From positions 3,100,001 through 3,164,000 of the forward strand of contig JAQOTA010000050.1 of the NCBI GenBank assembly GCA_029532415.1: 64,000 nucleotides of DNA, read 5' to 3'. The translations under genes were made by a program, and so were the position numbers. Each line of letters opens with the position of its first letter. The stretch's first letter is position 1. This stretch comes from Marasmius tenuissimus (lineage: Eukaryota > Basidiomycota > Agaricomycetes > Agaricales > Marasmiaceae). Shown piece after piece: positions 1 to 13,410 of the stretch. The notes beneath the pieces were generated by a model. The model was not told the DNA's origin and made no database searches. It saw only the letters and a list, made by a program, of their open reading frames with translations.

Positions 1-3000
1 TCACTGCTTTATACACTTCGCACCATCCTTTCCTCAAATCACTCCGACGACGATGTGTCTACAGAATTAGCTGAGACGATTGGCTTTGAAAATATCGAAC
101 TGGTTATGCAAATTTTGGGCAGCCGAGCTGATGTACTCGGAGAGGTGTGCCGCAATTGTACGTTTGCTGGATGAGGAGCTAAGATGCGCGAAGATAGATC
201 GATACCTAGCTAAGCAATCTAATGGCAGTGGTCACGATAGTAAGTCTACTACTTCTCGTGTCGAGGCCAGCATTAACATTCGGCCAGCTTTGGGCGCTAT
301 CAGCCTGGATCCGCTAGCTGCCCGTCAACGAATTGAACAGCAGCTTCGAGAAAATGCCTCAAAGCCTCTGTTCACGGGCATCACAGTGAGTGACTCTTCT
401 TCCTGTTACCTGAATCAAGTCGAGAGCTGGTGTAGCTCCCCGAAGCAGAGATCCTTCCCCACGTGTACACATCGTCATCTATGTCACAAAACAACAAGCT
501 CTCGCAATATGGGAACAACTACTTGCTACCGTTGGGAACCACACGCGAAACCTATGAGGTGAGCACGACGGCTCTGACAATGACTTAGTACTAAGTTGTT
601 CTAGGACCACGAAGAGGTGGTAGTCCCGCCAGCGAAACCGGTACCCCCTCGATCTCACGAACGCCTCGTACCAGTCTCCGACTTGGATCCTTTGGCACGA
701 GGCTGTTTCCCGGTACAGATTCTCGCATACATATAGGGTATAGTTGGCTCATAACGAAGGCTAGGGATACGCAACGCTCAACCGCATCCAATCGATTGTT
801 TATCCTACAGCCTATCGTTCGAATGAGAATATGCTTGTGTGTGGTACGTGGTCAATCACTCGATCCGTTCTTTTTCTCATGCACTCTGCATAGCTCCTAC
901 CGGTGCAGTGAGATACTTACATCCTCTCCGCATCCTCTTTTGCTAACTTTACGGGAGGGTAAAACCGACGTAGCGATGCTAACTATCTTGCGGGTACTTG
1001 ATCAACACCGTACAAGCTCAACATCTTCGTCCTCAAAGCTTGGCGACACTATCAACCGAGATTCTTTCAAGATCATCTATGTGTACGTTACTCCGGAACA
1101 TTGCTCAGCTCAGCGCTGAATCCTCATATTGTAGAGCACCGATGAAAGCATTGGCTTCTGAAATAGTTCAGAAGTTTTCGAAACGACTGAGATGGCTCTC
1201 CATCGAAGTACGAGAACTCACTGGTACGCAACACCACTGACCTGTGGTTGTTCCGAACACCATGAAATCATAAACCCTAGGTGATATGCAAATGACGAAA
1301 GCAGAGATTGCTCAGACTCAAATTATTGTAACCACGCCCGAAAAGTGGGACGTTGTGACTCGAAAACCGACAGGGGAAGGAGAAATCGCTTCGGTGTGTG
1401 GTCTCGCCACCTAATCTGGCAGCACGCCTTACCCCTGGTTAGCTACTCAAGCTCTTGATCATCGACGAAGTGCATCTCCTGAATGAGGAGCGTGGAGCGG
1501 TGATTGAGACTATAGTAGCACGGACACTACGACAGGTTAGGTCATATAACTTGCGAAACTCGCGTGGATCGTTCATCTTCGCCCCAGGCTGAAACTACGC
1601 AATCGGTGATTCGGATTGTGGGGCTGAGTGCAACTCTTCCCAACTACGTCGACGTCTCGGACTTCTTGAGGCAAGTTGACCACACGTGCTGATTCGGATT
1701 CTCGGCTGAAAAAATACTTCCGTAGCGTCTCCCGCCAAAAGGGCCTCTTTTACTTTGACTCATCTTTCAGACCTGTCCCGCTCGAACAACATTTCTTGGG
1801 GATCAAAGGAAAAGCAGGCACTGCTTTGTCGAAGAAGAACTTGGATCATGTCACCTACGAAAAGGTGCGGAACCTAGTCGAGCAAGGGCATCAAGTAATG
1901 GTGTTCGTCCACGCACGGAAGGAGACGGTGAAGGCTGCGATGGCCCTAAAGGACACTGCCGAGATTGAAAACGCTGGCGAGTTCTTCAAATGCGACGACA
2001 ACCCACAATGGCCAAAGTTCCGGCAACAGATTGGGCAATCGCGCAACAGAGAGATGAAACAACTTTTCGATTACGGATTCGGAATTCATCATGCAGGGAT
2101 GCTTCGGTCAGACCGAAATATGATGGAGCAGATGTTCCGTTCGAAGGCAATCAAAGTGAGAACATTCGGGCCTCTTGTACCTATCAGATTGCTCACAACC
2201 TATTTAGGTTCTTTGCTGTACTGCAACGCTGGCTTGGGGTGTTAACTTACCCGCTCATGCTGGTATGGGTTTTACTTTTCGAACGGACATGTGTATCAAT
2301 TATCCGGATAGTGGTCATAAAGGGTACACAAGTCTACGATAGCTCGAAAGGTTCGTTCGTGGATCTCTCCGTACTCGACGTACTGCAAGTATTCGGTCGA
2401 GCTGGACGTCCCGGTCTGGAGACCAGTGGAGAGGGCTACATCTGCACCCCCGATGAGAAGCTTGAGCATTACCTTCAAGCCGTCACCTCTCAGGCACGTT
2501 TTTCTTACTGTCACAAGGAGCTATGCTGACTTCGTGTTCACCAGAACCCCATTGAATCCCAGTAAGCCCTTTTTCTTGCTCTTGCGCAAGCTCGTGGGCT
2601 CAATACAGCGCAGGTTCAAAGGTGGAATGATCGATGCTCTCAATGCCGAGATTTCACTGGGAACGGTCAGCAATGTCAATGATGCTGTCCAATGGCTAGG
2701 TTATACGTATCTCTTTGTTCGAATGCGCAAGAATCCCTTTGTATATGGTGAGTTTCATTGATTTCTCTGATTTATGCTTCGACTCAGCCGCCACCAGGTA
2801 TTGCAAGAGACGTCCTTGAAGATGACCCACAACTCGGACAACAACGGAATGAACTTGTGACGCTGGCTGCACAAAAGCTCCATGATGCGCAGATGATCAC
2901 GTACGATCAGCCGAATGGGACCTTTACGATCTTGGATTTAGGAAGAATTGCCGCTCGATATTATATACGATTCCAGTCCATCGAGATATTCAACAAGGAG

Positions 3001-5632
3001 TTCAAGCCAAGAATGACCGAAGCCGACGTTCTTGCGATGCTCAGCATGAGTACCGAGGTAAGGACGGCGCTCCCTTTGTGTAAGATACAGCATTCTGATA
3101 AACATTAGTTCGACCAAATTCAAACCCGGGATTCCGAGCTGGATGAACTTTCGCGATTGCTAGAGGCGAAAGAATGCGATGTAAAGGTTAGTTCGGCGCG
3201 CTCCAAGTCGTCTTCCTCGTCTGATGACTTTCTTTAGGGAGTCGTTAAGGGTGGCGAAATCCGCGAAACCATATCAGGACCAGATAAGGTGGGTGTTTGG
3301 CTCATCGCGTAATCTCATCTCCTGACCATGAACTGGTACAGGGCACCGAAATCCATGGGAAGAAAATTGAAATCAGTAGCCAGGCAAAAGTCAACATTCT
3401 TTTGCAGAGCTACATCTCAAGAAAAATGATAGATGATTTCGCTCTCGTTTCGGATTCTGCCTATGTCGCACAAAATGCTGGTCGTATCGTCCGTGCGCTC
3501 CTAGAGATAGCAATCAGCAAGAAGTGGGCGACCGTGTCTTCTGTCCTCATGGGTCTCAGTAAGGCCGTGGAGAAGCGACTTTGGCCATTTGCCCAGCCTC
3601 TGTTGCAGTTCGATCTGAAGCCTGACGTTTTCTATGGTCTGGAAACATGGGCCGATGACTGGACGCCGTCGCAGCTCGCTTCTATGAGCGCAGAGGAGCT
3701 TGGTGCCCTTATTCACCTGAATGTCCACCACGGACAAGCCCTGCTCAACGCTGCGAAACAGGTCCCGGCGGTGACAATGAAGTACGACCTTCGACCTCTA
3801 GGCTGTGATATTCTAAAGATTGCAGTCCATGTCATGAAGGATTTCACTTGGAGCAACAAGGTTCACGGAACGGCGGAGCCATTTTGGCTATGGATCGAGG
3901 ACCACGAAGGGCTCGGCATACTTCAGTTCTCTCATACCCTTTTCAAGCCTACTGCAGATACACTCCACGTCGACTTCATCATTCCCATCGCACATAACCA
4001 GCCGCCGCCATCGGTGACTGTGAGATATGTCTCTGACAGGTGGATAGGTGCCGAGCAGGAACTCTCTATACCATTGGATGCTCTCCGCATGCCGCGACGT
4101 CCTGATAATCACACTCCACTGTTGGATTTGCCCCTCCTCCCGCTCACATCCGTGAGGAATATGGTGCTGGACGCCATCTTCGCGGGCCGAGTGCACAACT
4201 TCAACCCCCTCCAGACACAATCGATGTGGAGTCTGATCAATACCAGGTCTCATTCTTTGTTTTGCGCACCGGTTGGTTGCGGAAAATCCACCATGTCGTT
4301 GGTCTTGATCTGGTGAGTGGCTCTGCTTTTCGCCTTGAACCCTAATCTCAGGTTACCCGCTTCAGGGCTCAATTATTGAAAACTACAACCTCCTGGATCT
4401 TGGTGATAACCCCACATCGGAATGGAGCGTCTGAGGTTCTATCCAACCTCCGAATGGCTACACATATCATCGACGATGTGACTGTCGCCATGGCCGATTA
4501 TCAGAATGTTCTCCGACGAACGAGCGGACGAAGAATCTTAATAACCACTTCGCACGACCTATGCCAAGCGATGATATCCAGAGATCCCCAAACACCTCTG
4601 AATGGTCTTGATTTGGTCGTTTGCGAAGATCTGGAAAGTATGGACTCCAAATACGAACTCGGTGTTTCCTTGCTTCGACATGCAACGCAGTTCCATCCCA
4701 CTCGATTTGTAGGCCTGTCAAATTCACTACACGATTCTGCAGACCTTGCAAGCTGGCTGGACGTTGACGAATTCGCGTTCCATAGTTTCCGCCCCAGCGA
4801 TCGTAACTATCCCCTGGTCATTAAGACCCAGTCCTTCTCCATTCCGCAGTCCGCCTCGCTATTCAAGGCTATGGCGAAGCCTGCGCACGACGCCATTCGG
4901 GGCGTTCTCTTTGGCGACAGTGCGGTCGTCTTTGTGCCGTCCCGTGGACAGTGTCAGTTCACCGCACTGGACCTCCTTACTCGATGTGCATTGGAGAACC
5001 AGACGGATCGGGGATACCGAGGTTCAGAGATACCGGACGAGCATCTGGAGCATTACCTGGCCAGATTGAGCGACCGGTCTTTGGTAGACTTTATCTCAAA
5101 GGGCGTTGGAATCTTCCACGACGGCATACCCAGACGGGATCGCGGATTGATACTGCAACTCTATGTGGAAGGCCTGATCCGCGTGTTGCTTGTTCCACGG
5201 GAAGCTTGCTGGTCCTTACCTGTCAGAGCTGGGGTCGTGGTTGTTGCGGGAACACAATACATGCAGTATACGAACGAGGGGCAACAACTCAGGGATTACG
5301 ACCTTCCTGAACTTGTACGGATGCAGAGTCGAGCAGTGCGGCATTCTGGAACTGGTCACTTCCATCTGTTCTGCCAGGCGGAAGCGAAAGACACATACCT
5401 TCATTTCCTGAACGATGGGTTGCCGCTTGAGTCGACTTTAATAGGTTCACAGGAGCTCAAGGATTGGTTTGGAAAGCATAGTGAATTTTCCGAGGAGCAG
5501 AATATGGTCGATGCGTTGTCGTTCACATATTTGGCGAGGCGGATGGTAAGTAATCCAGTCTATTATGACTGTCCTGGGTCTTCTCTCGAGGAGAATATGT
5601 CGTGGGTAGCGGATAGATGTAAATCAGAATGA
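1..5632 (+). CDS. SLH1: SLH1/ASCC3-type Ski2-like RNA helicase, 5'-partial
   Basis: The gene enters from the left edge, so its true start is outside the window. Family role: Slh1/ASCC3 is the helicase of the complex that splits collided ribosomes. The N-terminal region carries the family segment [19 protein letters not shown] (about 329-380), then [23 protein letters not shown] across an intron. Cassette 1 looks complete: Walker A APTGAGKT (split by the intron 908-957), TTPEKWD (about 1330), DEVH (about 1455), SATLPN (about 1630), [13 protein letters not shown] (spliced near 2220-2270) and the motif VI region VFGRAGRPG (about 2390). A Sec63-like module follows (about 2620-4150). Cassette 2 (about 4190-5450) is degenerate: Walker A VGCGKST, CEDL in place of DEVH, and no GRAGRP. 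The reading frame stops about 30 residues into the expected second Sec63 module. Many short introns. Orthology to Slh1 rather than Brr2 is inferred from the N-terminal motifs. Confidence 0.9.
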
Positions 5633-5975
5633 GTGACCTTGCATCAGAACAATCGAGACATAAATTTTGCTGAGATTTCGAGAAGAATCGATGAACTGTA
5701 GAATGACTATAATTTGCTTCGGACTGTAGGTGCTGGTGGTCGCCGGACCGAAATGGGCGCTTGTTGCGTCACCTGTATGATATTTCATTTCGTCTACGCT
5801 GAGGGGTCTGAGCGAAAGAGGCGGCTTATCGCTCATCAGCGTGCCACATGCCCCGTTCCGCACTCAAAAGTTCTTTCTCACTCTCATCATCACTTTTATA
5901 CTTCTCTAGTCCAGTCCTTCCTTTCCCTTAACTTTCATCTCCTCTTCATGTGCATCCCAGAGGGCTCAGTTCAGC
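5633..5975. other. intergenic, SLH1-like 3' end to next gene
   Basis: 343 bases after the helicase stop. I looked for a missing Sec63 exon here and saw no Sec63-like frame. It probably holds the 3' UTR and the promoter of the next gene, including pyrimidine-rich tracts around 5870-5945. Confidence 0.5.
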
Positions 5976-7423
5976 ATGCTCTCAGCGTTTGTCCGATGTG
6001 CAAAGTCTTTCCCAACAATAGGTTCTTTCATTTCGCGTTCTTATTTGTGTTATTGCAACTTACTTCTTCGTCGTTGCCGTCGCGATAGGTGCCCTCATGT
6101 AAGAGAAGTCTGTCGCAATCGTTCGAATCACCCTCGAGCAGACTACCTGTTCCTCAAGAATGCGGAAGGTACCACATCCTAAGGCTCTTTCATGTTCTCC
6201 GCGTGTAGACTCATACTTCGTCATGTCATACTCAGTGGAGACATTTAATGGCTGTGGTTTCTGCAAGGTGTGTATGCTGTCATTCTCGACTCCATCAGCA
6301 GTATAATGACGGTCCCGACGTGTTCATTCAGTGGGCTCGAACCGACCCCCCCGCGAAAGCGGCTGGCCTCAACAACCTTGGCTGGCCAGGCTGCTGTCGC
6401 CCTCCAGCACCTCAAGAGTATCGCATGATTCCAGCTGCGGACTGGAGATCGGTTAGCACAATTCACAACGTTTCCCTCCCCCCAGAAATCAAGTCGGCCC
6501 TGGACGCTCTTTCCTCCCCGAAGCTCTCGTCCAGTTCATCGTCTTCGCCTGCCTTGAAGTCTCCCACCTCATCCAAGTCTGGAATGCCTCCATTAGATAG
6601 AAGGGGAAGCGGCAGTCCGCCCACTAGATCCGCTGCTGCTTCTAAATCGTCCGCTGCAGCATCCACATCGCCCCGAGCACGGTCTGGGGGCAGTCCGAAG
6701 CAACCAGCAGCTTCGCTATCAGGAAGTCTTTCGCGAGCTACAGGCTCAAGTGTCCCTGCATCGACATCATTCGGTCAATCCACCCGTCGTCCCAGCGTGA
6801 TAGACACGCCTGAGAAATCCGGTTCACGTTCTTCCCATCCCTCACCCAGTCGTAAACAGTCTGAGCTCGACAGTCAGGGTTCCTCCCGTCGCAACTCTGG
6901 TGGCCGGTCGTCTACTTCAGCCAACTCTCCGCAGGGCAGCTCTACGATTGGAAAAACTGCGGGAGAACGCACTTCGAATAGCGTGACGTCGGATAAACGA
7001 CGTGCTACGATTTCTGCAGCCGGTGCCCCTAAATCGATACCTCCAGCCCGTAATCCCATTACCCCCGCCGCTTTCAATTTACCGAGGTCTTCGTCGTCTT
7101 CCCAGAAGGAGGCGGGTAACGTGTCGAGCGGTGCAAGCAATGGTGGGAGCGACGACCGCTCATCAGATTCCATGTCTGACAGTACAATCACTTCTGATGG
7201 GGGATTTACTGACTACCTTTCGGATGAATCCGAGGCAGAGCTACAGAGACAGGCCGAGGCCAAAGCGGCCTTGCTGGCACAGAATCAGGCTGAAGAATTG
7301 GAATTCAAAGCTGCTCGGCAGCAGCTCACACACGTCGATTTACGGCCACCCAAGTCTTGGAATCCCACCAACATCACTAATAACACCACTGCTCCGCGAT
7401 TAGCGCAGGCTGGTAAGGTTTGA
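5976..7423 (+). CDS. Ser/Pro-rich disordered protein of unknown function
   Basis: Not recognised. The long 3' exon (about 6300-7423) is open throughout and strongly biased: Ser/Pro/Thr-rich for about 250 residues, then an acidic stretch (SDGGFTDYLSDESEAELQRQ) and an Ala/Gln/Glu-rich probable helix, ending RLAQAGKV. My proposed 5' exons begin MLSAFVRCAKSFPTI at 5976 and join through DYLFLKNAE, then SYFVMSYSVETFNGCGFCK, to QYNDGPDVFIQWARTDPP. The upstream donor (gttctt) is weak, so the N-terminus is uncertain. Composition suggests a largely disordered regulatory or scaffold protein. No function is claimed. Confidence 0.55.
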
Positions 7424-7766
7424 GGAACGGGGGTGGAAATGCGGGATGTAGAAATGGCTTCGCGAAGGGCCCTCGGACTGAGTGTCCTGAATTTAGTTTT
7501 CTGTGGGAATCTAAGGACTTGAATCTGCATGGGTTGTCGTATGTATAATTGTTACAACTGTACACGTTTGCTATCACTATCATTTGTACAATAACAGTTA
7601 CAATGCTTGGGATACGACGATGAGAACTTGGCGTTAAACTTGCGTGACTTGACAGTGAGAGTAAGAGCGCTGACTTAGCCGCACGTGAAGGTTATCTCAA
7701 CTCCTTTGAGAGTTAACCGATCTTGCTATGAACTTCCTACATTAACCTCTCGACCTATAGACCGTC
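7424..7766. other. intergenic, promoter of the PROPPIN gene
   Basis: 343 bases without a supported gene. It contains a CACGTG E-box-like palindrome at 7682-7687, about 80 bases upstream of the next start codon. Otherwise I see nothing. Confidence 0.4.
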
Positions 7767-9277
7767 ATGAACTTGGCGCGACATTCCATCACTGCTACTT
7801 CTCCCATTCATATTTATGATGCCCGTTTCGATGCGGATTGCCAGATATTCACGGCATGCACCCCTGCTGGCTTTGCGGTCTATCGAACATGGCCCATGAC
7901 ACTCCTTCGTAAACGTGGTATGTATGTTCCTGCACAAACTGGCAAACATATCTGATTCATTCGATAGAGCTTTCTGGAGGCACTCTAGCAGCTGCTGTCC
8001 CTATGCACACGTCCTCTCTTCTGTTCCTCGTAGGTGGCGGTCGAAGCCCACTCTTTCCTCCGAACAAGGTCATATTGTGGGACGATGCAATCGGGAGCGA
8101 GGTAGCTGAGCTTGAGTTCAGAGAGAGGGTTAGGGGGATTACTTGTCGACGTGGCTGGCTTGCCGTTGCTCTGAAGAGGAGAGTTGTCGTTTTCGAAGTC
8201 GGTGAACAGATTACACGGTTTGCGGAATGGGATACTTGCGACAATCCTCGAGGTGTGTGAGTCCATGGATCTGATGATATCAATCTCACTATTATTCTTT
8301 AGGTTTAGTGAGTATTGCAACGGCATCGTACGCTACACTCCTTGCGATACCGGGACGACAGATGGGTCATGTTCAGCTCATACATTTACCACCATGTTCT
8401 CCGCCGACCGAGAAGGGCCCACCTCCCGCCGGACCACCACCCAAACCTCCTTCACCTCCCAGTAAACATCCAGTATCTATCATCATCGCTCACAACAGTG
8501 CTCTGACTACACTGTCGTTACCGCCGTCTGGACGTTTACTCGCTACTACGTCATCTAGAGGGACGCTTGTCCGGATTTGGGATACGCTCTCTGGTCATCG
8601 AGTGCACGAGTTTAGGAGGGGAACGGATAAAGCTGTCATTTATGGTGTAGCGTTCAGACCAGATGAGGCAGAGCTGTGTGTTTGGAGCGATAAGGGAACC
8701 GTCCACGTTTTCACGCTTGTGGGATCTAGTACTTCGTGAGTCATCGAGCTAAATGGATTAGCATATCTTCGCTCATCGACCTCTTCTCAGGAACCGGCAG
8801 TCGTCGATATCGCACCTCGCGCCCTACCTTCCCTTGCCAAAGTACTTCGAATCTGAGTGGTCGTACGCGCAATACCGAATACCGATGCAATCTGCCCATA
8901 TTTCCCTCAATTCGACCACTCGTTCACCCACTGAAGACGTTCCGGATGAAGAGAAATGCGTTGTTGGATGGGTGAGTATACCCTTGGACGATAAACGAAA
9001 TGGTGCAGTTGAGCATCAACTCGTTGCCCTCACGTATGTTGGGGGTTGGTACCGACTTGCTCTGCCCAAGTCTGCATCGACAACTCCTTCAGACAGTGGC
9101 GCGAGGTCCAAATCCCCGTTACCCCAACAGATATCGAGTCGATCGTCTGTTGCCACCTCCAGCAAGCAGCCCAAGTCCACCAAGGGCAAAGAGAAGGAGC
9201 GAGAGAAGGACAGCAAGACCATTCAATGCACACTACAAGAGTACCGGAGGTTTGGTCGATGGGATGGATGGGGCTGA
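7767..9277 (+). CDS. HSV2: PROPPIN family WD-repeat protein, HSV2/WIPI3-4 type
   Basis: Predicted phosphoinositide-binding seven-bladed beta-propeller of the Atg18/WIPI family, acting on endosomal, vacuolar or autophagic membranes. Four exons: donor at 7918, acceptor at 7967, a second intron about 8252-8302, and a third around 8738-8790. Sequence evidence: PPNKVILWDD, the WIPI3/4 and Hsv2 signature; blade LATTSSRGTLVRIWDTLSG; and directly after it EFRRGTDKA, whose FRRG is the PI3P/PI(3,5)P2-binding motif of the family. The C-terminus after the last blade is Ser/Lys-rich (TKGKEKEREKDSK) and precedes the stop at 9275. Subtype (HSV2 against ATG18) rests on PPNKVxxWDD and is less certain than the family. 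Confidence 0.9.
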
Positions 9278-9595
9278 AGCTTGGAGCTGCAGGTTTGGTC
9301 AAGGTTGGAGGTGTTGGGTATTGATGATTTCTTGTTTTTGTTTTTCAGGATTCTCACAATGTTATGATCATAGTCGCATATCTAGGACTTTTTTTGTAGT
9401 TAACCCAGTCAGTGCATACTCAGTGTATAATCCATCGTAGACAGTGTAATAACAGTTTTGCGGGATACCCTACCATTGGAGTCTGAACTGTTATCTCACG
9501 CGTTCTGTCGCGTCGCCACGAGCCTTCTCTTTCTCTCTGACCACCACGAAGTACCAGGATCTCATACCATCGATCGAACACACTCGTTTTTGTAT
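9278..9595. other. intergenic, PROPPIN 3' end to DAD4
   Basis: 318 bases. A minus-strand open frame crosses it but shows no family similarity. It probably holds the 3' UTR and the DAD4 promoter. Confidence 0.4.
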
Positions 9596-9911
9596 ATGGA
9601 GAATCCTCATGCAGAGCGCCAGGCGGTTCTTTTGGAGCGTATCGTGAAAAATACTGTGCGTTCCGTGATCGTTGGTCCTTTAGTTGAAACTGATTTGGTA
9701 CCACTGCAGGAGAAATGTACAGAGGCTATTTTGGAGCTCAATCATTGCATGGAGGTTGGCATTCAGAAATACAAGAGGAAATAATGCGCTGAATCACGTC
9801 CAGGAAATCCTTCGAGCGAACGCCTATGTGAAGACGGCAGCAGACCTTTCGGTCAAATATCGCAAGAACGTTCAGTACAACCTCGAAGCTACCAAGGGAT
9901 TGAAAGATTGA
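9596..9911 (+). CDS. DAD4: DASH/Dam1 complex subunit Dad4
   Basis: Small kinetochore subunit of the microtubule-encircling DASH complex, which couples chromosomes to spindle ends. Three exons: 9596-9655 (20 codons), 9710-9754 (15 codons) and 9804-9911 (35 codons plus stop). The spliced product is 70 residues, the size usual for Dad4. The start MENPHAERQAVLLERIVKN is the diagnostic Dad4 N-terminus (MENPHE..QA.LL.RI). The C-terminus KYRKNVQYNLEATKGLKD matches the family end. Both introns are about 50 nt, GT-AG and phase 0. DASH is essentially a fungal complex, which supports the taxonomic reading. Exons this short are easily missed by gene finders. Confidence 0.93.
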
Positions 9912-10082
9912 CTAGATAACCTCCACGCTACCGTAACATACTGTACGATAGGCTCTATGGAGATCCTGAAGTACTTCACCGTCTCGTTGTTTCCCGTCGT
10001 GTGAATTCCCAACGACCTTCTTCACCACTACCACCATCATCGGGATCTACCAACCACCTTGAGCTAGGGAAAATCAGACACG

Positions 10083-11996
<1,914 letters not shown>

Positions 11997-12216
11997 TGAT
12001 ACTCACAGCAATCTTGTGTATCTCAAGCAGTACTCGTATGTAGTTCGCTGTAGAGAATAGAGTCAGAGTCAAAGCGAACTTGCCGCAGTGCTGCAGACTG
12101 CCTCTGAGCACTATTCCCACAGGTTCCCACCTTCCCGCTTCCAGTAATTTGTGCCTGGCGCCGGATGCCGGTCCTCATCACCACCTTGAAGGCATACCCC
12201 CACCTTGGCCGGCACC

Positions 12217-13148
12217 ATGGACAACTCTCCGACCTCATTGTTTGACTCTTACGAGCAGGACTTCAAGCAATTCATTGGCACGATACGAGAGAAACTAGAA
12301 GCAGATCATGACAATGACCCTGGTGAGTCGCCTTCGCTGAACGAGCCCAGCTGCGCATCTCAACCTCAGCCTTTCTCCCCTAATGCAGAACAGAGCAAAG
12401 CTGCTTTGCGACGAGTCGAGATGGAACTAGATGAAGCAGACGAAATGGCATGTCATCCGCTCTGCCTTAGAATCCGGACAGGGCGAACTCACAGTAGCGT
12501 GTACCGTTCAGGTCTCGCAAATGGACATTGAAATCCAAGGCATTCCACAGTCTCTTCGTCCAAAGTATCAGGCCAGACTGCGGGAAGCCAAACAGGAACT
12601 ATCGCGGTACAAAGCTCAATCCAAGGAAGTAAACGCCAAACTGGCACGATCCTCTTTGCTTTCCTCTTCGTCGCGGCCAGGTTATACGAGTTCTGACGAG
12701 CCTTACGGTCCGACGAGCGACCGGACACGACTACTGGCTGGCACGGCTATGCTTGAGGATGGCTCCAAGAGATTACAAGAGTCCCAGCGAGTAGCGTTGG
12801 AAACGGAGGAGCAGGGTGCCGACATTCTCATGAATCTCAGGATGCAGAGAGAGCAAATTGAGAACTCGCGGAATACGGTGCGTCCATCAGACTGCTTGTC
12901 ATCACAGTGCTAACCCTTCTCATGTAGCTCGAAATTGCCAATACTTCCGTTGACCGTGCATCGAACACGTTGAAAGGCATGATCAGACGGTACGAACCGC
13001 TCTTCAAAGTGCTATTCATAGGAGCCCATTCTAATAACAGATTCTGGTAATCGTTCGCAGGATGTACCAGCAACGCGTCGTCACTGGTGCAATCATTGGC
13101 ATCTTGATTCTTCTCATCATCATCGTAGTTTGGGGAAGGCTGAGTTAG
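12217..13148 (+). CDS. VTI1: v-SNARE Vti1
   Basis: Qb-SNARE of Golgi-endosome-vacuole traffic. The start is MDNSPTSLFDSYEQDFKQFI at 12217; the in-frame TTG at 12205 is not needed. The N-terminal three-helix domain continues EQSKAALRRVEMELDEADEM | VSQMDIEIQGIPQSLRPKYQ. The SNARE segment (QESQRVALETEEQGADILMNL, SVDRASNTLKGMIRRM) precedes a C-terminal anchor (VTGAIIGILILLIIIVVWGRLS). The length, about 225 residues, fits the family. The intron 12448-12511 is best read as GC-AG: donor ATG|gcatgt, acceptor ttcag|GTC. This is the only join that gives the conserved EMVSQM in phase. Confidence 0.93.
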
Positions 13149-13410
13149 ATCTTAGGTGGCCGCAGTCAGAGCGTGCTGGATATTCACACCTAATATTATT
13201 CTTGTATTCTTGATTTACTTATGGTAACTGAAGACGTTGGATCGTTTTAATTCTATCGATTGCGATGATTATACTGTATTCGATGTTATACACATACACC
13301 GGAATCGCCCCCTCAGAAGAAGAAAAAAAAAGTGCAAAGCGGTTGTGTATGGAGTGTCCAAAAGTGAGAGAAAGACAAGAAGCTGCTGGAGATATCGATA
13401 AAAATGAAGC

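Noticed and set aside
1..5632. SLH1-like gene as a pseudogene
   Set aside because: All introns of the first 4 kb splice in frame and cassette 1 motifs are intact. Only cassette 2 and the end are altered, so a functional single-active-cassette protein is more likely.
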